A stretch of 64,000 bases of DNA, taken from a bacterium. Lineage in GTDB: Bacteria; Krumholzibacteriota; Krumholzibacteriia; LZORAL124-64-63. The DNA is taken from positions 1,798,001 through 1,862,000 of the forward strand of contig JADJQR010000001.1 in the NCBI GenBank assembly GCA_016712675.1, given 5' to 3'. Of the stretch, positions 1 to 10,389 are shown in pieces; the first letter of the stretch is position 1, and each line of letters starts with the position of its first letter. The notes under the pieces were generated by a model. The model worked only from the letters and a program-made list of their open reading frames with translations, ran no database searches and was not told the DNA's origin. The position numbers were made by a program, and so were the translations under genes.

Positions 1-2097
<2,097 letters not shown>

Positions 2098-2112
2098 GCG
2101 CGGGGGGGTGGC

Positions 2113-2580
2113 ATGCGCTGCGTGATCCAGAGAAGCGGGCCCGCCAGCGTGACCGTCGACGGCAAGGTGACGGGAGCCATCGATCGCGGCTTGGTCGTGC
2201 TGGCGGCCTTCGCGGCCGGCGACACCGACGCCGAACTGGAGTGGATGGCCCGCAAGCTGCCCGCGCTGCGCATCTTCGCGGACGACGAGGGCCGGCTGAA
2301 CCGGTCGCTGACCGAGGTCGGGGGCGGCATCCTGCTGGTCAGCCAGTTCACGCTCTACGGCGACTGCCGCAAGGGTCATCGCCCCAGCTTCATGGGCTCG
2401 GCCGCCCCGGATCTGGCCGAGGATCTCTATGACCGCTTCGGCGGCCTACTGAGGCGGCAATGGTCCCAGGTGGCAGAAGGCGAGTTCGGGGCCATGATGA
2501 AGGTGGAACTGGTGAATGACGGCCCGGTCACGCTGGTGCTCGACCGCGAGGCGCCACCGGCGCCGGGGACGGACCCGTGA
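2113..2580 (+). CDS. dtd: D-aminoacyl-tRNA deacylase
   Basis: Dtd hydrolyses D-amino acids (and glycine on tRNA-Ala) from mischarged tRNAs, a proofreading step in the cytoplasm. The 155-residue length is usual for the family. The N-terminal strand MRCVIQR, the catalytic SQFTLYGD motif near residues 77-84, and the C-terminal NDGPVTL motif with the Gly-cisPro pair that excludes L-aminoacyl substrates are all present. A run of G residues just upstream serves as the ribosome binding site. Its stop codon overlaps the GTG start of maf as GTGA, so translation is coupled. The rel-dtd adjacency is common in bacteria. Confidence 0.95.
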   Translation: MRCVIQRSGPASVTVDGKVTGAIDRGLVVLAAFAAGDTDAELEWMARKLPALRIFADDEGRLNRSLTEVGGGILLVSQFTLYGDCRKGHRPSFMGSAAPDLAEDLYDRFGGLLRRQWSQVAEGEFGAMMKVELVNDGPVTLVLDREAPPAPGTDP

Positions 2581-3260
2581 ACCAGCCTTCGCATGGCAGC
2601 CCGTTCGTGGACTGGCCGTCCGGCGAGCATCTGGTCCTGGCTTCGCAGTCGCCGCGCCGGGCCGAGTTGCTGCGACTGGCCGGACTGACGTTCGAGGTAT
2701 GCCCTCCGGGCGACGTCGAAGCGGGACTCGCCGCGCGCCTGGCCGCGACCGGCGTCCTGCCGGGCGATTACGCGCGCGCGCTGGCGCGCGCGAAGGCCGC
2801 CGACGTCGCCGTCCATCTGCCGGGGCGGCTGGTGCTCGGGGCCGACACCATCGTGGTCGTGGACGGGGACATCCTGGAAAAGCCCCAGGACGAGGCCGAC
2901 GCCGCGCGGTTGCTGGCGCGTCTGTCCGGGCGCCGGCACACGGTGATCACGGCGATCGCGCTTTGCCGGTCCACGACGCGGAACACCTCCGAGGGTGGCG
3001 GCGTTGATCTCGTCCTCGACCTGTGCGCGGCCGAGTCCACGGCCGTCGAGTTCCTGCCGCTGGGCGCCGGCGCGATCGCGCGCTACATCGCTACCGGCGA
3101 ACCCCTGGACAAGGCCGGGGCCTACGGCATCCAGGGCTACGGCGCGCTCATGGTGCGCCGCGTCGAAGGCTGCTATTTCAACGTCATGGGACTGCCGTTG
3201 GCGCGCCTCGGGCTGCTGCTCGGGCAGGCGCTGGCGGGCGACCGCAAGGAGACGCCGTGA
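2577..3260 (+). CDS. maf: Maf-family nucleoside triphosphate pyrophosphatase
   Basis: Maf proteins hydrolyse non-canonical or excess NTPs to NMP and pyrophosphate; the YhdE-type branch acts on dTTP and UTP. The protein (227 aa) shows the N-terminal SQSPRR motif, the central GADTIV motif and the C-terminal DKAGAYGIQG motif, in the expected order. The last favours the dTTP/UTPase branch over the m7GTP branch. There is an N-terminal extension of about 17 residues before the conserved LVLASQSP strand, so translation might start later, but the GTG overlapping the dtd stop is the natural coupled start. The gene in turn overlaps mtnA by four bases. Confidence 0.93.
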   Translation: MNQPSHGSPFVDWPSGEHLVLASQSPRRAELLRLAGLTFEVCPPGDVEAGLAARLAATGVLPGDYARALARAKAADVAVHLPGRLVLGADTIVVVDGDILEKPQDEADAARLLARLSGRRHTVITAIALCRSTTRNTSEGGGVDLVLDLCAAESTAVEFLPLGAGAIARYIATGEPLDKAGAYGIQGYGALMVRRVEGCYFNVMGLPLARLGLLLGQALAGDRKETP

Positions 3261-4324
3261 GCCGGCTGCCGTTCCCGTTCCCGGTCGTCGCCTGGGATGC
3301 CGGCCGTGTCGTGGTGCTGGACCAGACGCGGTTGCCGGATCGGATCGTGTTCCTGACCTGCGCCGACGTGCCGGCGCTGTGCGATGCGATCGTGCGCCTG
3401 GCCGTGCGCGGAGCCCCCGCGATCGGGGTCGCGGCGGCGTACGGCTTGGCCCTGGCGGCCCATCGGGCCGCGACCGCGGGTCTGACCGCCGACGCCACAC
3501 TGGCGGCGGTCGGCGCCGCGCGCAGGCTGCTGGCGTCTACGCGACCCACCGCCGTGAACCTGTTCTGGGCGTTGAGACGGGTCGCCGCGCGGGCCGACAC
3601 CATGGTGGCCGCCGGCGTCGGTCCGACCGATCTGGCGGCGGGCCTGCTGGCCGAGGCGCGGGGTATCCACGAAGAGGACATCGACATGTGCCGACGCCTG
3701 GGCGCGGCAGGGGCGGCGTTGCTGCCGGATTGCGCCACGGTGTTGACCCACTGCAACGCCGGGGGGCTGGCCACCGGTGGCTACGGGACCGCCCTGGGTG
3801 TGCTCTACGCCGCACAGCAGACGGGCAAGACCCTGCGCGTGTTCGCGGACGAGACGCGGCCGCTCCTGCAGGGCGCGCGCCTGACCGCGTGGGAGCTGGC
3901 CGAGCGGGGCCTCGAGGTGACCGTCCTGTGCGAGGGGGCCGCCGGCTCGCTGCTGCAATCTGGCGCCATCGACATGGTCATCACCGGCGCCGACCGCATC
4001 GCTGCCAACGGGGACACGGCCAACAAGGTCGGCACCTACCCGCTGGCGGTCCTGGCCGACCGGCATGGTGTACCGTTCTACGTCGCGGCGCCGGCCTCGA
4101 CCTTCGATCTTGCCACGCCTGATGGTGGGGGCATCGCCATCGAATTGCGGGATGCCGAGGAGGTGCTCGGCTTCGGTGGTGTACACACCGCTCCGGCGGG
4201 CGTGGGCGCCTGGAACCCGGCCTTCGACGTGACGCCCGCCGAGCTCGTGACGGCGTTCATCACCGAGCGCGGCGTGCTGCGCCCTCCGTTCTCCGCCTCG
4301 CTGGCGACCTTCGGACCCGGTTGA
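3257..4324 (+). CDS. mtnA: S-methyl-5-thioribose-1-phosphate isomerase
   Basis: MtnA converts methylthioribose-1-phosphate to methylthioribulose-1-phosphate in the methionine salvage pathway. At 355 aa it is normal length. Signature pieces are VRGAPAIGVAAAYG, TRPTAVNLFWAL, THCNAGGLATGG (catalytic Cys), DETRPLLQGARLT and the catalytic-Asp motif ITGADRIAANG. The GTG start at 3257 overlaps the maf stop (GTGA); the frame also stays open upstream, but that extension is not family-like. No other methionine salvage gene is visible nearby, so its presence here reflects the coupled operon with dtd and maf rather than a pathway cluster. Confidence 0.95.
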   Translation: MSRLPFPFPVVAWDAGRVVVLDQTRLPDRIVFLTCADVPALCDAIVRLAVRGAPAIGVAAAYGLALAAHRAATAGLTADATLAAVGAARRLLASTRPTAVNLFWALRRVAARADTMVAAGVGPTDLAAGLLAEARGIHEEDIDMCRRLGAAGAALLPDCATVLTHCNAGGLATGGYGTALGVLYAAQQTGKTLRVFADETRPLLQGARLTAWELAERGLEVTVLCEGAAGSLLQSGAIDMVITGADRIAANGDTANKVGTYPLAVLADRHGVPFYVAAPASTFDLATPDGGGIAIELRDAEEVLGFGGVHTAPAGVGAWNPAFDVTPAELVTAFITERGVLRPPFSASLATFGPG

Positions 4325-4364
4325 CCTGGCGACGGGCGAGTCGCCCCTGGCGGGTCGCGCGGTC

Positions 4365-4393
4365 TTGACAGACTCCTTGCCGGATGCTAAGTT
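4365..4393 (+). promoter_or_regulatory. Sigma-70-type promoter of rplM-rpsI
   Basis: A perfect -35 box TTGACA (4365-4370) is followed after exactly 17 bases by TAAGTT (4388-4393), preceded by an extended -10 TGC (4385-4387). It lies 40 bases after the mtnA stop and about 226 bases before rplM, leaving a long untranslated leader (4394-4619). In the leader I see no reading frame worth calling. Ribosomal protein leaders are often sites of autogenous control, but I cannot assign a known leader class. Confidence 0.7.
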
Positions 4394-4619
4394 AGCCGAC
4401 CTGCAACGACCGGATCTGCCGTCGTTTCTCGGTCCAGAGGGTGCCCGGCCGGCATCGGCTAAACACCTTTCTGTTTGTAAGGCAACAAGTTACGCGTTCC
4501 GCCGGCACCGCAGACGCGAGAGCGTTCCTGCGTGCGCGGCGGGTGTTCCCGGGGACGGAACCCGCACGTGCACCGGTGCGCGGCGTCCCCGCCATGGACC
4601 AGTTGAGGGAGTGAGCCTC

Positions 4620-5051
4620 GTGAAGACCTACGTGATGAAGCAGGGCGAGATCGCCAAGGACTGGCTCGTGATCGACGCCAAGGATGTGCCCGTCGGCCGT
4701 CTGGCGACCCAGGTCGCGACCTACCTCCGCGGCAAGCACAAGCCCACGTTCACGCCCAGCCTGGACATGGGGGACAACGTCATCGTCCTGAACGCCTCCC
4801 AGGTCAAGCTGACCGGGCTGAAGGCGGAGAAGAAGACGTACGTGCACCACACCGGCTACACCAGCGGCCAGCGTTTCACGCCGGTCAGCAAGCTGGTGGC
4901 CGCGGGCCGTCCCGAGGAGATCATCCTGCGCGCGGTCAAGGGCATGCTGCCCAAGACCAAGCTGGGCCGTGCGCAGCTGACGAATCTGCGCGTGTATGCG
5001 GGCGCCGAGCACCCGCACGTGGCACAGCAGCCGAAGCCGGTGAATCCGTAG
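4620..5051 (+). CDS. rplM: Large-subunit ribosomal protein uL13
   Basis: L13 is an early-assembling protein of the 50S subunit. The GTG at 4620 gives a 143-residue product starting MKTYVMKQ, matching the usual family start MKT and length. GAGGGAG upstream is the ribosome binding site. The core [21 protein letters not shown] and the HHTGYTSG segment are characteristic. The frame is open further upstream (to 4365), but that stretch is the promoter and leader and has no family similarity. rpsI follows 64 bases later, the standard rplM-rpsI operon. Confidence 0.97.
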   Translation: MKTYVMKQGEIAKDWLVIDAKDVPVGRLATQVATYLRGKHKPTFTPSLDMGDNVIVLNASQVKLTGLKAEKKTYVHHTGYTSGQRFTPVSKLVAAGRPEEIILRAVKGMLPKTKLGRAQLTNLRVYAGAEHPHVAQQPKPVNP

Positions 5052-5115
5052 TTCCGCATCGGCGACAACCGTGGCCGCCGAGGGCGGCCGCACCGTCATC
5101 ACTAAGGAGCGCACG

Positions 5116-5502
5116 TTGGAAGAAAGGTATTACGCCACCGGCCGCCGCAAGACCGCCGTGGCCCGGGTGTGGCTGACGCAGGGCACCGGCAAGGTGCGGG
5201 TCAATGACCGCGCCGTCGAGGAGTACTTCGGCGAAGCGGTGCGCGAACAGGCGCTGCGTCCGCTGGTGACCCTCGGCATCCAGGGCGATTTCGACGTCTG
5301 GTGCACCGTCAAGGGCGGCGGCATCAGCGGACAGGCCGGCGCGCTGCGCCATGGCCTGGCGCGGGCCCTGGTCGTGGCCAGCGAGGACTACCGCGTGCCG
5401 ATGCGCCGCGGCGGCTACCTGACGCGCGACTCCCGCATGGTCGAGCGCAAGAAGTACGGCCGTCCGGGCGCCCGCAAGCGCTTCCAGTTCTCCAAGCGCT
5501 AG
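5116..5502 (+). CDS. rpsI: Small-subunit ribosomal protein uS9
   Basis: S9 binds 16S rRNA in the 30S head, and its C-terminal tail reaches the P-site tRNA. I place the start at the TTG at 5116, which follows AAGGAG by 6 bases and gives a 128-residue protein beginning [18 protein letters not shown], as expected. A GTG at 5071 would add 15 residues without family match. The C-terminal [17 protein letters not shown], ending in the invariant SKR, is intact. It is the second gene of the rplM operon. Confidence 0.96.
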   Translation: MEERYYATGRRKTAVARVWLTQGTGKVRVNDRAVEEYFGEAVREQALRPLVTLGIQGDFDVWCTVKGGGISGQAGALRHGLARALVVASEDYRVPMRRGGYLTRDSRMVERKKYGRPGARKRFQFSKR

Positions 5503-5555
5503 CCGCGGTTTGCCGGCCCCCGGGGCCGGGACCGTGTGCCGGTGCTGGAATCGAC

Positions 5556-5663
5556 GATCCGGCGGCCGCTGCCAGCGGACCGCCGGATCGCATCACACAC
5601 CCGGCCGGAGGAACGGGGCCGGTGGCATCCCGGGTTCAACACCCGCGGTGCTTGCCCCGTTCC
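5556..5663 (+). promoter_or_regulatory. Structured leader upstream of rpsB
   Basis: Two stem structures occupy the rpsI-rpsB gap. The first pairs 5556-5565 with 5580-5589 over ten bases and encloses a small hairpin (5566-5578). The second pairs 5610-5619 with 5654-5663 over ten bases and encloses an inner stem of CGGGT/ACCCG. Neither is followed by a T-run, so simple termination is not obvious. Autogenous control through the rpsB leader is known in Gammaproteobacteria; whether this is an equivalent element is inference. Confidence 0.5.
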
Positions 5664-5707
5664 GTTGAAAGCCGGGGAGGAATAACCTGACCTGCCGGGA
5701 GGCGATC

Positions 5708-6538
5708 ATGGCCAACGTCGGATTGAGGGACCTGCTCGAGGCGGGCGTCCACTTCGGGCACCAGACCCGCAAGTGGAACCCCAAGATGAAGCCCTACATC
5801 TTCATTGCGCGGGGCGGCATCTACATCATCGACCTGCAGCGCACGCTGAGGGCACTCAACCAGGCCCAGGACTTCCTGCGCCTGGTCGGCGCCAAGGGCG
5901 GCACCGTGCTGTTCGTCGGCACGAAGAAGCAGGCCAAGATCGCCATCAAGGAGATGGCCGACCGCGTGGACATGCCGTACGTGACCGAGCGCTGGCTCGG
6001 CGGCATGCTGACCAACTGGCAGACGATCTACAAGAGCGTGCAGAAGCTCGACGAGATCGAGGCCATGATGCGCGACGGCCGCATGGAGAACTTCTCGAAG
6101 AAGGAACAGCTCGAGTTCAGCCGGCAGTACGAGAAGCTGAACACGAACCTCGGCGGCATCCGCAAGATGAAGAAGCTGCCGGACGCCGTCTTCGTGGTCG
6201 ACACTGCCGAGGAGGAGACCGCGGTGCGCGAGGCCAACAAGCTCGGCATCCCGGTCATCGGCATCGTCGACACCAACTGCGACCCGACGCTCGTGCGCTA
6301 CCCGATCCCGGGCAACGACGACGCCATCCGCTCGATCATGCTGTTCACGCGGACCGTCGCCGAGTCGATCGAGGAAGGGCGCCGCACCGGCGCCGAGGGC
6401 CGCGACCGCGGCGTGACCATGGCCGCCGCCGCCAAGGACAACGTGGCCAGCGCCTCGCTGGACGCCGAAGCCCTGCGCATCGACGCGCCCGCCCGCCCCG
6501 CCGCCGCCGGCGACGAGGCCCCGGCCGGCGCCAACTGA
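5708..6538 (+). CDS. rpsB: Small-subunit ribosomal protein uS2
   Basis: S2 is a late-assembling 30S protein needed for binding of S1. The 276-residue product contains the family landmarks GVHFGHQTRKWNPKM, IIDLQRT, VGTKKQA, ERWLGGMLTNW, KLPDAVFVVDT and the C-terminal VDTNCDP and IPGNDDA motifs. GGGAGG lies 6-7 bases ahead of the ATG. After residue ~235 the chain continues into an Ala/Asp-rich tail of about 40 residues that lacks family motifs, a common variable extension. It is followed by tsf, the usual partner. Confidence 0.97.
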   Translation: MANVGLRDLLEAGVHFGHQTRKWNPKMKPYIFIARGGIYIIDLQRTLRALNQAQDFLRLVGAKGGTVLFVGTKKQAKIAIKEMADRVDMPYVTERWLGGMLTNWQTIYKSVQKLDEIEAMMRDGRMENFSKKEQLEFSRQYEKLNTNLGGIRKMKKLPDAVFVVDTAEEETAVREANKLGIPVIGIVDTNCDPTLVRYPIPGNDDAIRSIMLFTRTVAESIEEGRRTGAEGRDRGVTMAAAAKDNVASASLDAEALRIDAPARPAAAGDEAPAGAN

Positions 6539-6549
6539 CGGAACCGGAT

Positions 6550-6580
6550 CGCCCCCCGGCCGACCGGCGGCCGGGGGGCG
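6550..6580 (+). terminator. Hairpin between rpsB and tsf, possible attenuator
   Basis: A perfect 12-base stem (6550-6561 with 6569-6580) with a seven-base loop lies right after the rpsB stop. No T-run follows. A stem-loop in the rpsB-tsf gap that lowers tsf expression is known from E. coli, so a similar attenuating or RNA-stabilising role is plausible. Confidence 0.5.
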
Positions 6581-6659
6581 TGACGATACCACGGCCGCCC
6601 GCGCGGCCCGCACGGCCCCGGCGGCGCAGATGCGCCCCGGCGGCCCACCTGGAGGACTC

Positions 6660-7253
6660 ATGGAAATCAGCGCCAAACTCGTCAAGGAACTGCGCGAGGC
6701 CACCAACTGCGGCATGATGGACTGCAAGAAGGCGCTCGCCGAGTGCGACGGCGACATGGACAAGGCCGTCGAGTACCTGCGGAAGAAGGGCATCGCCTCG
6801 GCCGCCAAGAAGGAAGGCCGCGCCACCAGCCAGGGCATCGTGGGCAGCTATATCCACATGGGCGGCAAGGTGGGCGTGCTGGTCGAGGTCGCCTGCGAGA
6901 CCGACTTCGTGGCCCGCACCGACACCTTCCAGGAATTCGTCCACAACGTGGCCATGCACATCGCCGCGGCCCGGCCCCTGGCCGTCACCCGCGACGAGGT
7001 CGACGGCTCGCTGGTGGAGAAGGAGAAGGAGATCTACGCCGCCCAGATGCGCGAGCAGGGCAAGCCCGAGGCGATGATCGAGAAGATTGTTGTCGGCAAG
7101 GTGGACAAGTACTACAGTGACGTGGTCCTTCTGGAACAGAAGTACGTCAAGGACCCGGACATGACCGTCGAGGACTACCTCAAGTCGGTCATCGGCGCGC
7201 TCGGCGAGAACATGCAGATCAAGCGCTTCGCGCGCTTCGAGATCGGCGGTTAG
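6660..7253 (+). CDS. tsf: Elongation factor Ts, short form
   Basis: EF-Ts recycles EF-Tu by exchanging GDP for GTP. The ATG at 6660 has a strong GGAGGA site and gives a 197-residue product; the frame opens ten codons upstream but without family match. The UBA-like N-terminal domain (KELREATNCGMMDCKKAL), the signature CETDFVARTD and a single core subdomain are present. The length resembles the short Thermus-type EF-Ts rather than the roughly 280-residue E. coli form, so the second core subdomain is absent or minimal. The gene ends just ahead of a clear terminator. Confidence 0.96.
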   Translation: MEISAKLVKELREATNCGMMDCKKALAECDGDMDKAVEYLRKKGIASAAKKEGRATSQGIVGSYIHMGGKVGVLVEVACETDFVARTDTFQEFVHNVAMHIAAARPLAVTRDEVDGSLVEKEKEIYAAQMREQGKPEAMIEKIVVGKVDKYYSDVVLLEQKYVKDPDMTVEDYLKSVIGALGENMQIKRFARFEIGG

Positions 7254-7267
7254 CCCGTCGCCCCTGG

Positions 7268-7300
7268 AGCCCGGGCCCCGTCGCCCGGGCTTCTTTTTTT
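7268..7300 (+). terminator. Rho-independent terminator after tsf
   Basis: A perfect nine-base stem AGCCCGGGC (7268-7276) pairs with GCCCGGGCT (7283-7291) around a six-base loop and runs directly into TTCTTTTTTT (7291-7300). This is the clearest intrinsic terminator in the window. It separates rpsB-tsf from the pyrH operon, which therefore needs its own promoter or read-through. Confidence 0.93.
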
Positions 7301-7367
7301 GCGTGGCGGCGGGGGCCGCCGGCGCCGCGGCGCGGCCGCGCCCTCCCTGCCGGAAAGGTGCCGACCG

Positions 7368-8084
7368 GTGAAGTTCACAAGGATCCTCCTGAAGCTGAGC
7401 GGCGAGGCCCTGATGGGTGACGGCGAGCAGTACAGCCACACCCAGCTCTCGGCGCTGTCACAGGCCATCGCGCAGGTCGCCCAGATGGACGTGCAGGTCG
7501 GCATCGTGGTGGGGGCGGGCAACCTGTTCCGTGCCCGTTCGGCCAACCTCGAGATCGTCGATCGCGTGACGGCCGACAACGTGGGCATGCTGGCCACGAT
7601 TATGAACGCTGCCATCCTCCGCGACTACCTGCGCGGTGAAGGACTGCAGAGCCAGATCCTCAGTCCGCGCGAGGTGCGTCCGCTGACGCGCTCGTTCGCG
7701 CGCGACGAGGCCATCAGCCTGCTCCAGCGCGGCCAGGTGCTGATCTTCGCCGGGGGCACCGGCAACCCCTACTTCACGACCGACTCGGCCGCGGCCCTGC
7801 GGGCCCTGGAGATCAGTGCCGACGCGCTGCTGAAGGGCACGCAGGTGGACGGCGTGTACGACAAGGACCCGCACAAGCACGCCGACGCCCGTCGCTTCGA
7901 GAACCTGACGTACGACGAGGTGGTGGCGCGCCGCCTGCAGGTCATGGACCTGACGGCGGTCACGCTCTGCGCCGAGCAGGGCCTGCCCATGTTCGTGTTC
8001 GACATCACCGACCCCGCCAGCCTGGTGGCGGTGATCGAGGGTCGCCAGAAGGGAACCTGGATCCGCAAGGAGTCGCAGACATGA
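7368..8084 (+). CDS. pyrH: UMP kinase
   Basis: PyrH phosphorylates UMP to UDP, a step of pyrimidine nucleotide synthesis, as a hexamer regulated by GTP and UTP in many bacteria. The GTG at 7368 after GGAAAGG gives 238 residues starting MKFTRILLKLSGEAL, typical for the amino-acid-kinase fold family. The AGGTGNPYFTTDSAA motif that binds the nucleotide is intact. The frame opens 23 codons earlier, inside the terminator, which is not plausible. The stop overlaps frr (ATGA). Confidence 0.97.
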   Translation: MKFTRILLKLSGEALMGDGEQYSHTQLSALSQAIAQVAQMDVQVGIVVGAGNLFRARSANLEIVDRVTADNVGMLATIMNAAILRDYLRGEGLQSQILSPREVRPLTRSFARDEAISLLQRGQVLIFAGGTGNPYFTTDSAAALRALEISADALLKGTQVDGVYDKDPHKHADARRFENLTYDEVVARRLQVMDLTAVTLCAEQGLPMFVFDITDPASLVAVIEGRQKGTWIRKESQT

Positions 8085-8638
8085 GCGCTGAAGTGAAGCA
8101 AACGGCGGAACTGGCGATGGAAGAAGCGATCGACGGCGTGAAGCAGCGCCTGCAGCGCATCCGCACGGGCAAGGCGTCGCCGGCCCTTCTCGACGGCGTG
8201 AAGGTGGAATACTACGGTGCCATGACGCCGCTGAACCAGTTGGCGACCATTGCCGCGCCGGAGCCCCGCCTGCTGGCGGTCAAGCCCTTCGACCGCGCCG
8301 CCATCAACGCCATCGAACGGGCGATCCAGGCCGCCAACCTGGGCCTGAACCCCTCGAACGACGGCATGATGATCCGCCTGCAGGTGCCCGAACTGACCGG
8401 CGACCGCCGCAAGGAACTGGCCAAGCAGGCCCGGGACTGCGGCGAGGACGGGAAGATTGCCGTGCGCCGGGCGCGCCAGGAAGCCAACGACGAGCTCAAG
8501 CGCGAGCTGAAGGATGGCGAGGTCACCGAGGACGAGTCGCACAAGGACCGCGACGAGATCCAGAAGCTGACCGACAAGTACTGCGCCATGGTGGACGCGG
8601 TGACCGAGGCGAAGCAGAAGGAAATCACGGAGCTGTAG
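8081..8638 (+). CDS. frr: Ribosome recycling factor
   Basis: RRF works with EF-G to split the post-termination ribosome. The 185-residue product has the expected length and pattern: the N-terminal helix MEEAIDGVKQRLQRIRTGKASPALLDGVKVEYYG, the middle KPFDRAAINAIERAI segment, and the C-terminal helical arm KQARDCGEDGKIAVRRARQ. Its ATG overlaps the pyrH stop as ATGA, so translation is coupled, and uppS follows three bases later. This pyrH-frr-uppS order is widely conserved. Confidence 0.97.
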   Translation: MSAEVKQTAELAMEEAIDGVKQRLQRIRTGKASPALLDGVKVEYYGAMTPLNQLATIAAPEPRLLAVKPFDRAAINAIERAIQAANLGLNPSNDGMMIRLQVPELTGDRRKELAKQARDCGEDGKIAVRRARQEANDELKRELKDGEVTEDESHKDRDEIQKLTDKYCAMVDAVTEAKQKEITEL

Positions 8639-8641
8639 CCG

Positions 8642-9502
8642 GTGTCCGGACCCGCAGGCATCGAGGCGCTCTCGCGCCTCGGCGACGACGCGCTGCTCGA
8701 GGCGGTGCGCGCGCGCGGGTGCGTGCCGCGTCACGTGGCAGTGATCATGGACGGGAACGGTCGCTGGGCGCGGCGGCGCTGCCTGCCGCGCGTGGCCGGT
8801 CACCGCGCCGGCCGTCACGCCGTGCGGCGCTGCCTGGACGCCTGCGGCCACCTGGGCATCGAGGCCCTGACGCTCTACACGTTCAGCCAGGAGAACTTCA
8901 ACCGGCCCGAGGCCGAGGTGAAGGCGCTCTGGCACTTCCTGCAGGAGACGATCGGGGCCGAGCGCGACGAACTGCAGCGTCGCAACGTCCGTCTGGTGAC
9001 CAGCGGCGAGATCGAGCGCCTGCCCGAGCGCGCGCAGGTCGCGCTGCAGGACGCGGTGTCGGCGCTGGGCGCCAACACGGGACTGGTGCTGAACCTGGCA
9101 CTGGCCTACGGTGGACGGCAGGAGATCCTGCGTGCGGCCCATCGGCTGGCCCTGCGTGTGGCGACCGGCGAACTGGATCCCGCCGCGGTGACCGAGGCGG
9201 ACTTCGAACAGGGCCTCTACACGGCCGGACTCCCGGATCCCGACCTGGTCATCCGCACCAGCGGCGAGGCGCGCCTGAGCAACTTCCTGCTCTGGCAGTG
9301 CGCCTACGCCGAACTGCTGATCAGTCCGGTGCTATGGCCTGACTTCACGGGACGCGACCTGGCCCTTGCGGTCGCCGAATACCAGGGCCGCGAGCGCCGG
9401 TTCGGCGCGTTGCCCGGCCAGCAGCCGATCGACCGACCGGCCGAGGTCGCGGCCGTGCTCGATCCCGAACGCTGGCGCCGGTTGCTGAAAGTCCGGCCGT
9501 GA
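8642..9502 (+). CDS. uppS: Isoprenyl (undecaprenyl) diphosphate synthase
   Basis: UppS elongates farnesyl diphosphate with isopentenyl diphosphate to the C55 cis-polyprenyl carrier used for peptidoglycan and O-antigen. The 286-residue protein shows HVAVIMDGNGRWA, GHRAG, TLYTFSQENFNRP, and the C-terminal RTSGEARLSNFLLWQCAYAEL, all hallmark segments of cis-prenyltransferases including the catalytic Asp in MDGNGRW. An N-terminal extension of about 28 residues precedes the conserved core. The start is GTG with a distant GGAG. It overlaps cdsA by four bases. Confidence 0.96.
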   Translation: MSGPAGIEALSRLGDDALLEAVRARGCVPRHVAVIMDGNGRWARRRCLPRVAGHRAGRHAVRRCLDACGHLGIEALTLYTFSQENFNRPEAEVKALWHFLQETIGAERDELQRRNVRLVTSGEIERLPERAQVALQDAVSALGANTGLVLNLALAYGGRQEILRAAHRLALRVATGELDPAAVTEADFEQGLYTAGLPDPDLVIRTSGEARLSNFLLWQCAYAELLISPVLWPDFTGRDLALAVAEYQGRERRFGALPGQQPIDRPAEVAAVLDPERWRRLLKVRP

Positions 9503-10362
9503 CCGAGGCTCCGCGGCCGCCCGCGGTGCGCCGGTTCCTGAACGCGGGCCTGCTGCCGCGAGTGGCCGTGATCGCCGCCGGTGTGCCGTGCCTGTACCTG
9601 ATCACCCTGCGCGGCGGCCTGTTCTTCCTGCTGCTGATCGACCTGATCGTCGTGCTCGGGCTGCGCGAGTTGCTGCAGTTGCTGCGTGCCAAGGGGTATC
9701 AGCCGTTCTCGGTGCTCGCGTACTTCTGCAGCCTAGCGCTGACCTGGTATGCCTGGCGGCAGGGCGTGGCCGTGCCGGTGATTCTGACAGGCAGCCTGCT
9801 GGCGATCATGGTGCGCGAACTGTTCCGGCGCGAGATGGCACAGTCGCTGGCCCATATCGCCGTCACCGTTTTCGGCATCCTCTATCTTGGCTGGTTGGCC
9901 AGTCACCTGGTCCTCCTGCGCGAGCTGCCGGCAGCCCTGGGCCAGGACGAGCAGATGGGGGCGCGCCTGGTGTTCCTGTTGGCGGCACTTGTCTGGGCGA
10001 CGGACACGGGCGCCTACCTCTGTGGCGTCGCCATCGGGCGCCGGCCGCTGGCTTCACGCATCAGCCCGAAGAAGACCGTCGAAGGGGCCGTCGGCGGCCT
10101 GGTCGCTGCAGGTGTGGCGGGCTGGCTGTGCACCCGGGAACTGGTGCCGTTCGTCACGCCGCTGGCCGGCACAGTCCTGGGCGTGGTGGCTGGCATTGCA
10201 GCGCAGTTGGGCGATCTCGTGGAATCGCTGATCAAGCGCGACGTGGGGATCAAGGACACGGCACCGCTGTTGCCTGGCCACGGCGGCATCCTGGACCGCT
10301 TCGATTCGCTGCTGTTCACCGCGCCGGTGGTCTACTACTACTTCCGGTTGTTCATCTTCTGA
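9499..10362 (+). CDS. cdsA: Phosphatidate cytidylyltransferase
   Basis: CdsA is the membrane enzyme that makes CDP-diacylglycerol from CTP and phosphatidate, the branch point of phospholipid synthesis. The 287-residue protein has about eight hydrophobic segments, the SPKKTVEGAVGG segment, and the C-terminal family signature SLIKRDVGIKD followed by PGHGGILDRFDS. Its GTG start overlaps the uppS stop (GTGA). It sits in its normal place between uppS and dxr. Confidence 0.95.
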   Translation: MTEAPRPPAVRRFLNAGLLPRVAVIAAGVPCLYLITLRGGLFFLLLIDLIVVLGLRELLQLLRAKGYQPFSVLAYFCSLALTWYAWRQGVAVPVILTGSLLAIMVRELFRREMAQSLAHIAVTVFGILYLGWLASHLVLLRELPAALGQDEQMGARLVFLLAALVWATDTGAYLCGVAIGRRPLASRISPKKTVEGAVGGLVAAGVAGWLCTRELVPFVTPLAGTVLGVVAGIAAQLGDLVESLIKRDVGIKDTAPLLPGHGGILDRFDSLLFTAPVVYYYFRLFIF

Positions 10363-10389
10363 GCCGCGGGCTCGCGGGGAGGTGCCATC

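Noticed and set aside
4365-4619. N-terminal extension of rplM
   Set aside because: It starts within the -35 box of a strong promoter and does not match L13.
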